In this document: positions 7,690 to 16,555 of the stretch, in pieces
How positions within the stretch are numbered: the stretch's first letter is position 1
Layout of the letters: every line of letters begins with the position of its first letter
Origin: Devosia submarina
GTDB lineage: Bacteria; Pseudomonadota; Alphaproteobacteria; Rhizobiales; Devosiaceae
DNA length: 64,000 bases
Assembly (NCBI RefSeq): GCF_003056345.1
Contig: NZ_PYWB01000003.1
Span: 124,001-188,000 of the forward strand
Reading direction: 5' to 3'
The notes under the pieces: generated by a model
What the model saw: the letters and a program-made list of their open reading frames with translations, nothing else
Database searches by the model: none
What the model was told of the DNA's origin: nothing
Made by a program: the position numbers and the translations under genes

Positions 7690-8574
7690 TCAGCCCTTCT
7701 CCGGCAGCAAAGCCCAGTAGCTCTCAAAGCGCCGGTGCAGCGCCTTAGGCTGTTCCGCCGCAAGTTGGCGCCCCAGGACAAATGCCGCGTCCGCCATCCT
7801 CCGCTGCTGCTTTTCGATTGCATCGAAAACAGAAACGCCGATGCCCAGCTTGCGCAAGGTCTCGTCCAGCACCGCTAGATTATGATGGTCGCCCAGCAAG
7901 TCGCCAAGGGCGTCCACGGCCTCTTCGCGCCCCTTGATCATTTCGGGTGCGGCTGAACGCAACAAATTCAGATGATGGCCGTGGTACTTGGCAACCTTAC
8001 GCCAATCGTGGAGGCTCTCGGGCGATCTACCATCTTCTGCCGCAATCAATCGCTTGCAAAACTGCTTGTAGTTCAGCGCCAGCCCGTCGCCCACAACATC
8101 AAAGTTTCGGCCGTTGAAAGACCAACGCTCCACACGCCGCTGGGCAGCCTCAAAGAGGGAACTGAACTGCGCAAATTGCTCGTCTCGCCCTGCATCCGAG
8201 TGCTGCGCCGCTTGCCCCAGCGCCGCGGTGATCCGCCGGGCTTCTGGATCGGCAATGACGCTGCCCCCCTCTGTGCGATCAAACTCCAGCAGAGTCGCAA
8301 AGGTTTCCACCATCACGGCCGCATCGCGGGCCTGCGAAAGCGAGGCCGCCGCGTCGCGGAAGGCTGCATTTTCCCGATCGGCATGTTTCAGATGAGGCCG
8401 CACTAGGCGCACCAATCCGCGTAGCTTCTTGCACCGGCGGCGCAGGCCATGCACGGTTTTGCCGAGCTCATGAGAGGGTTGTCTTGCTTCCTCCAGCGCC
8501 TTTTGGATCTGCTCGCCTGCAATGGCGCGAACCTGGGCCTGAACATTCTTGCGGTGGGTGAAACCAAAACTCAT
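7690..8574 (-). CDS. CHAD domain protein
   Basis: A 294-residue all-helical CHAD protein rich in Arg, Lys and conserved His. Characteristic stretches include VHGLRRRCKKLRGLVRLVRPH near residues 43-63 and HDWRKVAKYHGHHLNLL near 190-206. CHAD domains bind inorganic polyphosphate through a basic groove and are commonly encoded with or fused to CYTH domains. Here the CYTH gene follows 1 nt downstream on the same strand, an unfused version of that pairing. The pair plausibly acts on polyphosphate or triphosphate; no enzymatic motif is visible in this protein itself. Confidence 0.9.
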   Translation of the reverse strand: MSFGFTHRKNVQAQVRAIAGEQIQKALEEARQPSHELGKTVHGLRRRCKKLRGLVRLVRPHLKHADRENAAFRDAAASLSQARDAAVMVETFATLLEFDRTEGGSVIADPEARRITAALGQAAQHSDAGRDEQFAQFSSLFEAAQRRVERWSFNGRNFDVVGDGLALNYKQFCKRLIAAEDGRSPESLHDWRKVAKYHGHHLNLLRSAAPEMIKGREEAVDALGDLLGDHHNLAVLDETLRKLGIGVSVFDAIEKQQRRMADAAFVLGRQLAAEQPKALHRRFESYWALLPEKG

Positions 8575-8668
8575 GCACTAAAATCCGTAACTCAGGCCGG
8601 CACCTTTTTCCATGCTGAACACTTATGTTCGACTGTCTGTCACAAACCAGTATTCTCCGCGCGCACAA

Positions 8669-8697
8669 GAAAATGGCCGCCCCTGAGAAGCGGCCAT
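8669..8697 (-). terminator. intrinsic terminator after the CsbD gene
   Basis: Read on the minus strand, an 8-bp stem ATGGCCGC...GCGGCCAT (8697-8690 and 8680-8673) is followed by TTTCTT. It lies 22 nt after the stop codon of the CsbD-like gene and before the CHAD gene start, separating the two transcripts. Confidence 0.7.
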
Positions 8698-8718
8698 CAT
8701 GAATTCGGCTTGGAAGGA

Positions 8719-8901
8719 CTAGCGTTTCAGCGCGTCGCGCACGCCTTCCTTAACCTCACCAATCTTTTGCTGCATCTTGCCTTCAGTCTTGTCCATCTTG
8801 CCTTCGGCCTGCATGTTTTCATCGCCGGTCAATCCTCCAGCCGCATCCTTGAGTGCGCCCTTGACCTGCTTGCCGGCACCGTTCGCTTCATCTTTATGCA
8901 T
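8719..8901 (-). CDS. CsbD family stress protein
   Basis: A 60-residue hydrophilic protein with the CsbD composition: mostly Lys, Glu, Asp, Gly and Ala, no Cys or Trp, and the repeating pattern GKQVKGALKDAAGGLTGD followed by AEGKMDKTEGKMQQKIGE. CsbD proteins are induced by general stress in many bacteria; their molecular role is unknown. The start codon has a strong AAGGAGG 6 nt upstream. An EcfG-like promoter lies about 26 nt upstream of the start, and a terminator follows the gene, so it is probably a single-gene stress transcript. Confidence 0.93.
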   Translation of the reverse strand: MHKDEANGAGKQVKGALKDAAGGLTGDENMQAEGKMDKTEGKMQQKIGEVKEGVRDALKR

Positions 8902-8926
8902 GGGAAACCTCCTTGGTTACCTGAAC

Positions 8927-8951
8927 AACAACCCAGCGTTGCAGGCGTTCC
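8927..8951 (-). promoter_or_regulatory. EcfG-type general stress promoter for the CsbD gene
   Basis: On the minus strand GGAAC (8951-8947) is separated by exactly 17 nt from GTT (8929-8927), matching the EcfG consensus. It is 25 nt upstream of the CsbD start codon. CsbD-like genes are frequent members of EcfG regulons, which supports the call; it is still a sequence prediction. Confidence 0.7.
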
Positions 8952-9014
8952 ATCACCGTGCTGTCAACGGTCACGAGGTTGTCCAAACAACCCTGGCTCT
9001 GCTAGAGACCGCTT

Positions 9015-9686
9015 ATGCCCGGCCCCATGCCTACCCTTGTCGACTACCATCCCCCGCTCGATCCTTATCTCAACGTCCTTCACGTGGACGATGATATCCT
9101 TGTTCTGGATAAGCCCAGCGGATTGCTGAGCGTACCTGGCAAGGACCCCTCCCTATGGGATTGCCTTGAATATCGCGCCCGCCAGCAATGGCCGACGGCC
9201 GGAATGTGCCATCGACTCGACAAGGACACATCGGGTGTTTTGGTCATGGCGCTCAACAAGCACGCCCATGGCCGTATTGGCTCTCAGTTCGAGCACCGCA
9301 AGACGACGAAGTCCTACATCGCCCGTGTTGACGGCATCATTGAACAGGATAGCGGGCTTGTGGATTTACCCCTCGCCACCGATTGGGAAAACAAGCCTCG
9401 CCAGCGCGTGGATTGGGAACATGGCCGGCCCTCGCAGACGGAGTGGAGTGTGCTTGAGCGGGAACCCAATGCCACTCGCGTCCGCCTCACCCCCCTGACC
9501 GGTCGCACCCACCAGCTTAGAGTACACATGAAGGCCATCGGCCATGTGATTCTGGGCGATGCGTTTTATGCGGATCCCGAAGCTTTCGCCGCGGCCGATC
9601 GGCTCCAGCTTCACGCGGCTGAGCTTGGCTTCACACACCCGAGTACTGGCGAGTTCAGGGTGTTTGTCGCGCCAGTGCCGTTCTAG
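9015..9686 (+). CDS. rluA: RluA family pseudouridine synthase
   Basis: A 223-residue enzyme that isomerises uridine to pseudouridine in structured RNA. The RluA-family active-site motif HRLDKDTSG is at residues 66-74, with catalytic Asp69. There is no S4 domain, and the protein starts directly with the short LVLDKPSGLLSVPGK segment, matching the RluA subgroup (dual 23S rRNA U746 and tRNA U32 specificity in E. coli) rather than RluC or RluD. The conserved GRTHQLRVHM segment is in the C-terminal half. The exact target in this organism is inferred. Confidence 0.88.
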   Translation: MPGPMPTLVDYHPPLDPYLNVLHVDDDILVLDKPSGLLSVPGKDPSLWDCLEYRARQQWPTAGMCHRLDKDTSGVLVMALNKHAHGRIGSQFEHRKTTKSYIARVDGIIEQDSGLVDLPLATDWENKPRQRVDWEHGRPSQTEWSVLEREPNATRVRLTPLTGRTHQLRVHMKAIGHVILGDAFYADPEAFAAADRLQLHAAELGFTHPSTGEFRVFVAPVPF

Positions 9687-9722
9687 GCGCGGGATTGAAG
9701 ATCATAGTGACGAGCACGCGCT

Positions 9723-10007
9723 CTATGCCTCGCCCAGATAGCCGATTTCGATCCGCTGAAACAAATGTCCCGGCTTCATGGTGTCTAGCCAGCGGCGAAA
9801 CGCAGCCACATCGCTAAAGCCCGCTCTTCGTGCCTCCGCCTCGGTCACATCGTCAGGGTTCATGTCGTCGATCGCCTTGATCGCCAAGATGCCAACTTTG
9901 GTCTTGAGCGTGCCGCCTGCTTTGACCGTCGGCTTGCTCCAGCGGCGGAAAACGAGGTCGACTTCGCCGGCCTTGATCTGCTCCAGCAAGTCGCGCTTCA
10001 ACAACAT
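9723..10007 (-). CDS. small ASCH-like domain protein
   Basis: A 94-residue protein with strongly basic and aromatic N-terminal residues (VDLVFRRWSKPTVKAGG at about 17-32) resembling the RNA-binding surface of ASCH/PUA-like domains. I am only moderately sure of the family. ATG 10007 overlaps the TGA of the RidA gene by one base (TGATG), implying translational coupling. The mid-region DDVTEAEARRAGFSD is typical of ASCH proteins that sense or bind RNA ends, but no catalytic motif can be assigned. Confidence 0.65.
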   Translation of the reverse strand: MLLKRDLLEQIKAGEVDLVFRRWSKPTVKAGGTLKTKVGILAIKAIDDMNPDDVTEAEARRAGFSDVAAFRRWLDTMKPGHLFQRIEIGYLGEA

Positions 10008-10381
10008 CAGCCGATCACTCCGGCCGCCAGCATTTCCACCCTGAGGCCCTCGGCAAGCAACCCGGCGATCACCGTCGCCCGGACCGGGTAAGGTTCGTTG
10101 AAATACTCGCGATAAACGGCGTTCATCCCCGCAGCATCGGCCTTGTCCGTCAGGAAAACCTGCACCTGGGCGATATCGGCCATCGTGCCACCGGCCGCGG
10201 TAATTGCCCGCCTGAGGTTCTCCAGCGTCTGGCGCGTTTGCACCTCGATGTCGCCGGAAACAATGTTCCCGGTGACCGGATCTTCCGCGATTGCCACGAG
10301 CCACACCTGCTTGCCGGCGCGCACGCAGTCGCTCACTGGCGCAGAGGACGGTGCCATGCCGACGTCGATCTTCTCGATCAT
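10007..10381 (-). CDS. RidA family protein (Rid/YjgF/UK114)
   Basis: A 124-residue trimer-forming Rid protein. The key Arg that binds the substrate carboxylate in RidA is present as Arg101 in YPVRATVIAG, with Glu115 in the following VE pair, so enamine/imine deaminase activity is plausible; some divergence from the canonical RidA means it could belong to a Rid2-7 subgroup. Rid proteins clear reactive 2-aminoacrylate and related imines from PLP enzymes. It starts 16 nt after the 3' end of a tRNA-Leu gene on the same strand and overlaps the next gene by one base. Confidence 0.85.
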   Translation of the reverse strand: MIEKIDVGMAPSSAPVSDCVRAGKQVWLVAIAEDPVTGNIVSGDIEVQTRQTLENLRRAITAAGGTMADIAQVQVFLTDKADAAGMNAVYREYFNEPYPVRATVIAGLLAEGLRVEMLAAGVIG

Positions 10382-10397
10382 CTGCTTGTCCCAAATC

Positions 10398-10483
10398 TGG
10401 TGCGGGCGGCGGGAGTCGAACCCGCACGGGGATACCCCCTCCGGATTTTAAGTCCGGTGTGTCTACCGTTCCACCACGCCCGC
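10398..10483 (-). tRNA. tRNA-Leu (anticodon UAA)
   Basis: On the minus strand an 86-nt cloverleaf runs from 10483 to 10398. The acceptor stem GCGGGCG pairs with CGCCCGC, the discriminator is A and the CCA end is encoded. The anticodon stem CCGGA/TCCGG frames the loop CTTAAAA, giving anticodon UAA. A long variable arm (GGGGGTATCCCC region) and the GGTTCGACTCC T-loop confirm a class II leucine tRNA. It sits 7 nt after the gpt stop and 16 nt before the RidA start. Confidence 0.97.
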
Positions 10484-10490
10484 GAAACTT

Positions 10491-10988
10491 CTAGTCTGTG
10501 CCCCCGGAGATCGGCGCGACATAGGCCACGTCGAGATCCCAAGGGAAGAAAATCCAGGTGTCCTGGCTGACTTCGGTGATGAAAGTGTCCACCATTTCGC
10601 GGCCCTTGGGCTTTGCGTAAACCGTGGCGAAGTGCGCCCCTGGCAACATCTCGCGAACGACGCGCGCCGTGGAGCCCGTGTCTACCAGATCATCTACAAT
10701 CAGGACCTTTGCTCCGGTGCGCGCCATTTCCAAAACGGGCGCACTGATCTCCTTGAGAACCTTGATCCCGCCCTTGTTCTGGTGATCGTAACTTTTTACC
10801 GAAACTGTTTCGACCGTGCGGATATTGAGTTCGCGCGCTACGATCGCGGCTGGCACCAGCCCCCCGCGTGCAATAGCCACCACGGCATCAAACGGGCCAA
10901 CGCCCGCAAGCCGCCAGGCCAGCGCCCTGCTGTCGCGGTGAAACTGATCCCATGTCACGGGAAAGGACTTCTCGTTCTGGCTGGTCAA
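10491..10988 (-). CDS. gpt: xanthine-guanine phosphoribosyltransferase
   Basis: A 165-residue type I PRTase that salvages xanthine and guanine to XMP and GMP using PRPP. The PRPP-binding loop is DDLVDTGST at residues 99-107, and ARGGLVPA at 40-47 and SYDHQNKG at 66-73 follow E. coli Gpt closely, as does the C-terminal [11 protein letters not shown] chose the TTG at 10988 because AGGAGA lies 6 nt upstream; the frame stays open to 11033, but that extension has no family counterpart. Gpt from E. coli has 152 residues. It heads a run of gpt, tRNA-Leu, ridA and an ASCH-like gene. Confidence 0.93.
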   Translation of the reverse strand: MTSQNEKSFPVTWDQFHRDSRALAWRLAGVGPFDAVVAIARGGLVPAAIVARELNIRTVETVSVKSYDHQNKGGIKVLKEISAPVLEMARTGAKVLIVDDLVDTGSTARVVREMLPGAHFATVYAKPKGREMVDTFITEVSQDTWIFFPWDLDVAYVAPISGGTD

Positions 10989-11068
10989 ATCATCTCTCCT
11001 GAACCAGCGCCGCGCGCTGGCTTGAACCCGCAAGGCGCCTGCTTAGCAAAGCATGGCGCCAACGCCAA

Positions 11069-11836
11069 TCATTCTTCTGGCGCTTGCACACCGGCCTTGG
11101 CATGTGCTGCGGCCACCATGGCCCGTACTTTGCCCGCTGCTTCCTCCAATCGCACTGGGTCCGACGAGCGCAGCACCAGTTCCGTCATCAAGCGGCCTTT
11201 GCCCATTTGAGGATAACTGCCCATCTTCACATCGGGATATAGCGCCTGCAGTTCCGCGAGGGGTCCGCCCACGCTTCCCTCGCCCACAGCCGCTTTCACC
11301 GTTACGGACTGCACCTTCTTGCCACCCCTCAAGGTTGGCGCAATGGCCTCAAGCATGGCGCGCATGATGATCGGAACCCCTGCCATCACATGCACATTTC
11401 CGATCCGGAAGCCGGGGGCTGCACTTACGCTATTGACGATCAGATCGGCACCCTCAGGAATCCGCGCCATCCGCAGCCGCGCTTCGTTGACCTCTGTCCC
11501 AGTCTCCTTCCACCGCGCCTCGAGCATTGCACGCGCCTGCGAATTGATCGGCAAGGCGACCCCGAAAGCCTTGGCAACAGAATCTGCTGTTATATCGTCG
11601 TGCGTGGGGCCAATACCGCCGGTCGTGAACACATAGGTATAGCGCGCCCGCAGCGCATTAACGGCCGCCACGATGTCCTCGGTGTCGTCACTCACCACCC
11701 GCACTTCTCTGAGTTCGATTCCGAGATCGGTGCAGAATTCTGCCGTTGCACCAATATTGACGTCCTTGGTCCGTCCCGACAGGATCTCGTCGCCGATCAC
11801 AACGAGGCCCGCAGTGACGCTCTGAATATCAGACAT
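11069..11836 (-). CDS. molybdopterin-binding protein, CinA N-terminal domain type
   Basis: This 255-residue protein is the COG1058-type domain related to MoaB/MogA. Visible motifs are GDEILSGRT at residues 15-23 and TTGGIGPTHDDIT at 71-83, the pterin- or nucleotide-binding loops. Full CinA adds a C-terminal PncC nicotinamide-nucleotide amidase domain; this protein lacks it, as many alphaproteobacterial homologues do. COG1058 domains of CinA have ADP-ribose pyrophosphatase activity, so that is a reasonable guess. ATG 11836 places the first strand correctly; an upstream in-frame start at 11872 is possible. It is divergent from map. Confidence 0.85.
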   Translation of the reverse strand: MSDIQSVTAGLVVIGDEILSGRTKDVNIGATAEFCTDLGIELREVRVVSDDTEDIVAAVNALRARYTYVFTTGGIGPTHDDITADSVAKAFGVALPINSQARAMLEARWKETGTEVNEARLRMARIPEGADLIVNSVSAAPGFRIGNVHVMAGVPIIMRAMLEAIAPTLRGGKKVQSVTVKAAVGEGSVGGPLAELQALYPDVKMGSYPQMGKGRLMTELVLRSSDPVRLEEAAGKVRAMVAAAHAKAGVQAPEE

Positions 11837-11965
11837 GTAAAAGGATTCCATCGGGCTGGTCTGCTTCAGCAATGCCCGCCGGTGACACTTGCGTCAAGCG
11901 AGCCTCTTGGCCTTTCCATATGCCAGCTGAATGACTATTTTGCCTCGTGATAGCTGGAGTCTGTG

Positions 11966-12799
11966 ATGATCACCTTCGTTGATGCCCCCGCAAAAGCCCG
12001 CCGCACGGCCGGGGTTATTCCCCTGCATGGGGAGGAGGGTTTCGAGGGGATGCGCAAGGCAGGGGCGCTGACTGCTCGTGCACTGGATATCTTGACCGAA
12101 TATGTCGAACCGGGCGTACCTACGGCCACGCTCGACAAGATCGCCTACGAATTTGCGCGGGACAACGGCGCCGTTCCCGCAACGATTTTCTACAAGGGCT
12201 ACCGGCACTCCGTTTGTACGTCCATCAACCACGTCGTGTGCCATGGCATTCCAGACGTGCGCCCGCTTCGCGAAGGCGACATCGTCAACATTGATCTCAC
12301 ACTCGTTGTGGACGGCTGGCACGGTGATTCGAGCCGCATGTATCCGGTGGGTGAAATCTCCCGCAAGGCAGAGCGCTTGATCGAAGTCACCTATCAAACT
12401 ATTGAGGCGGGCATAGCGATGGCCAAGCCCGGTAACACGTCAGGTGATATCGGCGCCGCCATCCAGGCGATCGCCGAAGCTGAACGCATGAGCGTGGTTC
12501 GGGACTTTGTGGGACACGGGCTGGGCAAGCTCTTCCACGACGAACCTAACATTCTCCACTTCGGCACTCCCGGCGGCGGTGTACCGCTAAGGCCCGGCAT
12601 GATCTTCACCATCGAGCCCATGATCAATCTGGGCCGCCCTCACGTGAAAATCCTTTCGGATGGCTGGACCGCGGTCACCCGCGATCGCACCTTGTCCTCG
12701 CAATGCGAGCACTCCATCGGCATAACCGAAACTGGCTGCGAGATTTTCACCCTCTCGCCTGGGGGCTTGTTCAATCCTCTCGCGGCGCGAGCCGCCTGA
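11966..12799 (+). CDS. map: type I methionine aminopeptidase
   Basis: A 277-residue metalloenzyme that removes the initiator Met from new proteins. The five metal ligands are at Asp110, Asp121, His184, Glu217 and Glu248, and the intervals between them (11, 63, 33, 31) equal those of E. coli Map. The substrate-side His is in RHSVCTSIN near residue 81. An N-terminal extension of about 13 residues precedes the E. coli-like start. ATG 11966 is preferred over the GTG three bases earlier. The stop overlaps the radC start (TGATG). Confidence 0.96.
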   Translation: MITFVDAPAKARRTAGVIPLHGEEGFEGMRKAGALTARALDILTEYVEPGVPTATLDKIAYEFARDNGAVPATIFYKGYRHSVCTSINHVVCHGIPDVRPLREGDIVNIDLTLVVDGWHGDSSRMYPVGEISRKAERLIEVTYQTIEAGIAMAKPGNTSGDIGAAIQAIAEAERMSVVRDFVGHGLGKLFHDEPNILHFGTPGGGVPLRPGMIFTIEPMINLGRPHVKILSDGWTAVTRDRTLSSQCEHSIGITETGCEIFTLSPGGLFNPLAARAA

Positions 12800-13590
12800 T
12801 GAGCAGCAGGGGCAAAACGTTCGACGAAGCCTCTTTTATCGCTACCGCACTGCCCGCCACCGGCGAGCAGTCACCAATTATCTACGAAGCACCTGCCGAG
12901 CCGCCCCCTACTTCCAAGCCAGACCATGCCGGCCACCGGGAACGGGTACGGGCCCGTTTCCTTAAGGTCGGCGGAGAAGCTTTCGAGGATTACGAGTTGC
13001 TTGAAATCCTGCTCCACATCGTAATCCCCCACAAGGATACCAAGCCGCTGGCCAAGGCCCTGCTCAAGGAATTCGGTTCGTTCTCGGCCGTGTTTGCGGC
13101 TAGCCCAGAGCGCCTGAAATCCATCAAAGGCTTGGGCCCTACATCTGTTACGTCGCTTAAGGTGATTCAAGCGACGGCCGCACGCTTTGCCCGCGATGGC
13201 ATCAATTTTGACAAGCCTATCCTGTCGTCATGGACCCAGTTGATCGACTATTGCACGGCCCAGATGGCCTACGACTCCATAGAAAACCTGCGCGTGCTTT
13301 TTCTCGACAAGAAGAACCGCCTAATTGCCGACGAGGTGCAGCAGACCGGGACTGTAGACCATACACCCGTCTACCCGCGCGAGGTTATCAAGAGGGCGCT
13401 GGAGTTAAGCGCTACTGCCATCATCCTGGTGCACAATCACCCCTCTGGCGATCCATCACCCTCCTCCGCCGATGTGCGCATGACCCGCGAGATTGCCGAC
13501 ATAGGCAAGTCCCTGGGTATTACGCTGCACGACCACCTGGTGATCGGCAAATCTGGCCACGCCTCGCTGCGGAGCCTGAAGCTGTTCTAG
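12799..13590 (+). CDS. radC: RadC family JAB-domain protein
   Basis: A 263-residue RadC protein. It has a disordered Pro-rich N-terminus, a helix-hairpin-helix (IKGLGPTS near 109-116) and a C-terminal JAB/MPN domain with the metal motif [14 protein letters not shown] at 212-225 (His212, His214, Asp225). The family was named for a DNA-repair phenotype later reassigned to recG, so the true role is unsettled; a metalloprotease- or nuclease-like fold is all that is certain. ATG 12799 overlaps the map stop by one base, so the two are coupled. Its stop overlaps the convergent ccdA stop. Confidence 0.92.
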   Translation: MSSRGKTFDEASFIATALPATGEQSPIIYEAPAEPPPTSKPDHAGHRERVRARFLKVGGEAFEDYELLEILLHIVIPHKDTKPLAKALLKEFGSFSAVFAASPERLKSIKGLGPTSVTSLKVIQATAARFARDGINFDKPILSSWTQLIDYCTAQMAYDSIENLRVLFLDKKNRLIADEVQQTGTVDHTPVYPREVIKRALELSATAIILVHNHPSGDPSPSSADVRMTREIADIGKSLGITLHDHLVIGKSGHASLRSLKLF

Positions 13591-14321
13591 CCAAAGGTGG
13601 CAAGCACAGGGAACGTCTCGAGGAACCAGTACGAAATCCGGGTGAAATTCCCGGTTAGAAACAGCACGCCTGTTATGACCAGCAGCACGCCCATCACGCG
13701 CTCTACGGTGTGCAGGTGCTGCTTGAACCCCTGAAAGAAAGCCAGGAATGGCCCCACAGCAATGCCCGCGAGGAAGAACGGCACGCCCAGTCCCAGCGAA
13801 TAAAGCCCCAGGAGTGACGCCCCTTCCAGCGCCGTGTTCTTGCTCGCTGCTACCGACAAAACGGCCGCCAGCACTGGCCCGATGCAAGGCGTCCAACCTA
13901 TAGCGAATGCCAGCCCCAGCAGGAACCCACCCAAAGGCCCGCTCGCAACGCCTGGGCCTTGATGACGAATCTGCCGGTCCAGCAAACCGATCCGGTAAAC
14001 ACCGATAAAATGCAGCCCCATGGCAATGATCAACACGCCTGCGACCGGCGTTAGGATTGGCAGTGCCTGCCGGAAGGCCTGCCCAAACGCCGTCGCCGTG
14101 GCGCCAAGGGTAACGAAGACAACAGCGAATCCCAGAATAAAAAACAGCGAAGTGAACGCCACGCGCCGCTGCAGCGCACCGACCGTCGTGCCCTCATCGC
14201 GCAGCTGATCGAAGCTCGCTCCGCTCATATAGGTTAGATATGGCGGCACCAGCGGTAGCACACAGGGCGAGAGAAAACTCAGCACCCCTGCCCCGAACAC
14301 CAATGGCAACGAAAATTCCAA
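13587..14321 (-). CDS. ccdA: cytochrome c biogenesis protein CcdA
   Basis: A 244-residue, six-helix DsbD/CcdA-type membrane protein that carries reducing power from cytoplasmic thioredoxin to the periplasm for haem attachment to apocytochrome c. The two redox cysteines are visible as SFLSPCVLP (Cys20) in helix 1 and GWTPCIGP in the fourth segment. I chose TTG 14321 because AGGAG lies about 10 nt upstream and the protein then begins with the first helix; the frame extends to 14381. The stop codons of ccdA and radC overlap by two bases (CTAG). No thioredoxin partner gene is adjacent. Confidence 0.9.
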   Translation of the reverse strand: MEFSLPLVFGAGVLSFLSPCVLPLVPPYLTYMSGASFDQLRDEGTTVGALQRRVAFTSLFFILGFAVVFVTLGATATAFGQAFRQALPILTPVAGVLIIAMGLHFIGVYRIGLLDRQIRHQGPGVASGPLGGFLLGLAFAIGWTPCIGPVLAAVLSVAASKNTALEGASLLGLYSLGLGVPFFLAGIAVGPFLAFFQGFKQHLHTVERVMGVLLVITGVLFLTGNFTRISYWFLETFPVLATFG

Positions 14322-14506
14322 GAGGCCGACGCTCCTTTTGCCTGCTGTTCTAGCGCGCATGGCCCACAAAGCAATGCGCACCCTGTCGCATCAGCGCTTT
14401 GTGACCCGCGGCGGCACATGTTCATCAATGCTCAATACACTCCCCCTGCCCTTGTCTCCACTCCCCCACAGAGTTAAGGCATGGATCAGCCATCGCCGAG
14501 GTTCTG

Positions 14507-15187
14507 ATGACCACCCGACCCATCCGGATCGCCCCCTCGATTCTGTCAGCCGATTTCTCCCGCCTGGGTGAAGAGATCACGGCGATCGATGCCGCGGGCG
14601 CCGACTACATCCATGTCGACGTGATGGACGGCCATTTCGTGCCCAATATCAGCTTTGGCCCGCTGGTTATGGCATCGGTTCGCAAGTTTACGACGAAGCC
14701 ATTCGACGTACACCTCATGATCGCCCCCGTTGATCCCTACATTCCCGCCTTCGCCAAGGCAGGCGCTGATATCATCACCGTCCATGCCGAAGCCGGTCCT
14801 CATCTTCACCGCACGCTGCAGGCCATACGTGCCGAAGGCAAGAAGGCCGGCGTCTCAATCAATCCCGCCACGCCTGTTTCCGCTCTCGAAGATGTCATTG
14901 ACGATATCGACCTGCTCCTTGTCATGTCGGTCAGCCCGGGTTTTGGTGGCCAAAGCTTCATTCCCGCGGCGCTAACCAAGCTACGGCAGGCTTCCGCCCT
15001 GATCGGCGATCGCCCCATCGATCTGGAAGTCGACGGCGGCATTAGCCCAGACAATGCCCGCGCCGTGGCCGACGCCGGCGCCAACGTCCTTGTCGCCGGC
15101 TCATCCGTCTATAGCGGCAACGATCCCTCCACGTACCAGCCCCGCATCTCTGCTATTCGCACTGCTGCAAGCACCCGTCTCGTCTGA
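14507..15187 (+). CDS. rpe: ribulose-phosphate 3-epimerase
   Basis: A 226-residue TIM-barrel enzyme interconverting ribulose 5-phosphate and xylulose 5-phosphate in the pentose phosphate pathway. Diagnostic segments are [13 protein letters not shown] at residues 9-21, [12 protein letters not shown] near 36-47 with metal-binding His and Asp, DVHLMI near 68, and the phosphate-binding VDGGIS near 175. Length matches the family (220-230). It is followed 30 nt later by purB, forming rpe-purB-hydrolase. It acts on the product of the 6-phosphogluconate dehydrogenase encoded 9 kb away. Confidence 0.96.
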   Translation: MTTRPIRIAPSILSADFSRLGEEITAIDAAGADYIHVDVMDGHFVPNISFGPLVMASVRKFTTKPFDVHLMIAPVDPYIPAFAKAGADIITVHAEAGPHLHRTLQAIRAEGKKAGVSINPATPVSALEDVIDDIDLLLVMSVSPGFGGQSFIPAALTKLRQASALIGDRPIDLEVDGGISPDNARAVADAGANVLVAGSSVYSGNDPSTYQPRISAIRTAASTRLV

Positions 15188-15217
15188 ATCGATTTCTGAA
15201 CCGGAAAGCCTAAGCCC

Positions 15218-16555
15218 ATGATCCCGCGTTATTCTCGCCCCGAAATGGTCTCCATCTGGTCGGCCGAGACCCGCTTTGCCATCTGGTTCGAAATTGAAGC
15301 CCATGCGACGACCAAGCTTGCTGAGCTAGGCGTTGTCCCGAAGGAGTCAGCCCAGAACATCTGGGATGTGATGAACGCTCGCAAGGCGGAGCATGGCGAC
15401 TACGCCTTCGATGTCGCGCGCATCGACGAAATCGAGCGCACTACCAAGCACGACGTTATCGCCTTTCTTACTCATCTCAGCGAGATCGTCGGACCCGATG
15501 CCCGCTTCGTCCACCAGGGCATGACCTCGTCCGACATTCTCGACACCACGCTCTCAGTACAGATGGCCCGAGCCGCTGACCTGCTGATCTCCGATGTGGA
15601 TGCGCTGCTCTCGGCCCTGAAGCGCCGTGCCTATGAACACAAGGACACCATCACCATCGGACGTTCGCATGGCATTCATGCCGAGCCCACCACTTTTGGC
15701 GTCAAGCTGGCCGAAGCTCATGCCGAATTCTCCCGCAATCGCGCCCGCCTTGTCGCTGCCCGCGCTGAAATAGCCACTGCGGCTATATCGGGTGCTATCG
15801 GGTCCTTCGCCAATATCGATCCGCAGGTGGAGGAATACGTTGCCGAAAAGCTCGGTCTGAGCATCGAGCCCGTCTCAACCCAGGTGATCCCGCGCGACCG
15901 CCACGCCATGTTCTTTGCTACGCTCGGCGTCGTTGCCTCCTCTATCGAGCGCGTTGCCGTCGAAATCCGACACCTGCAGCGCACCGAAGTTCTCGAAGCT
16001 GAGGAGTTCTTCTCACCCGGCCAGAAGGGGAGCTCCGCTATGCCCCACAAGCGCAATCCGGTGCTGACGGAGAATCTCACTGGCCTCGCTCGTCTCGTTC
16101 GCGGCATGGTCACGCCAGCGCTTGAAAATGTGGCGCTATGGCACGAGCGCGACATCTCGCACTCCTCCGTCGAGCGCATGATCGGCCCGGACGCAACTGT
16201 CACCCTGGACTTCGCGCTGGCACGCCTTACCGGAGTCATCGACAAGCTTGTCGTCTATCCCGAGAACATGCGCAAAAATTTGGACCTGCTGGGCGGGCTG
16301 CACAACTCACAGCGCGTCCTGCTTGCCCTCACTCAAGCCGGTTACAGCCGCGAGGATAGCTATGCCGCTGTCCAGCGCAATGCCATGAAGGTCTGGGAGA
16401 TGCGCGGCGATCGGGCTGGCCAGTTCGCTGCCAACCTCAAGTCGGATCCGCAAGTGACTCTGTCGGATGAACAAATCGACGCCATGTTTGATGACGCCTA
16501 CCACCTGAAGCATGTCGACACGATATTTCAGCGGGTTTTCGGTGACGCGGCATGA
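15218..16555 (+). CDS. purB: adenylosuccinate lyase
   Basis: A 445-residue fumarase/aspartase superfamily enzyme that cleaves fumarate from SAICAR and from adenylosuccinate, steps 8 and 12 of AMP synthesis. The superfamily signature GSSAMPHKRNP is near residue 270, and the catalytic-histidine stretch GRSHGIHAEPTTFG near 148. Length fits the bacterial PurB of Bacillus/alphaproteobacterial type (430-450). Its last codons overlap the next gene's ATG (ATGA). Together with purC, purS, purQ and purL downstream it makes this a purine-rich region. Confidence 0.97.
   Translation: MIPRYSRPEMVSIWSAETRFAIWFEIEAHATTKLAELGVVPKESAQNIWDVMNARKAEHGDYAFDVARIDEIERTTKHDVIAFLTHLSEIVGPDARFVHQGMTSSDILDTTLSVQMARAADLLISDVDALLSALKRRAYEHKDTITIGRSHGIHAEPTTFGVKLAEAHAEFSRNRARLVAARAEIATAAISGAIGSFANIDPQVEEYVAEKLGLSIEPVSTQVIPRDRHAMFFATLGVVASSIERVAVEIRHLQRTEVLEAEEFFSPGQKGSSAMPHKRNPVLTENLTGLARLVRGMVTPALENVALWHERDISHSSVERMIGPDATVTLDFALARLTGVIDKLVVYPENMRKNLDLLGGLHNSQRVLLALTQAGYSREDSYAAVQRNAMKVWEMRGDRAGQFAANLKSDPQVTLSDEQIDAMFDDAYHLKHVDTIFQRVFGDAA

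Noticed and set aside
11069-11836. CinA-like gene as a truncated pseudogene
   Set aside because: The missing C-terminal amidase domain is absent from many intact alphaproteobacterial homologues, and the remaining domain is complete.
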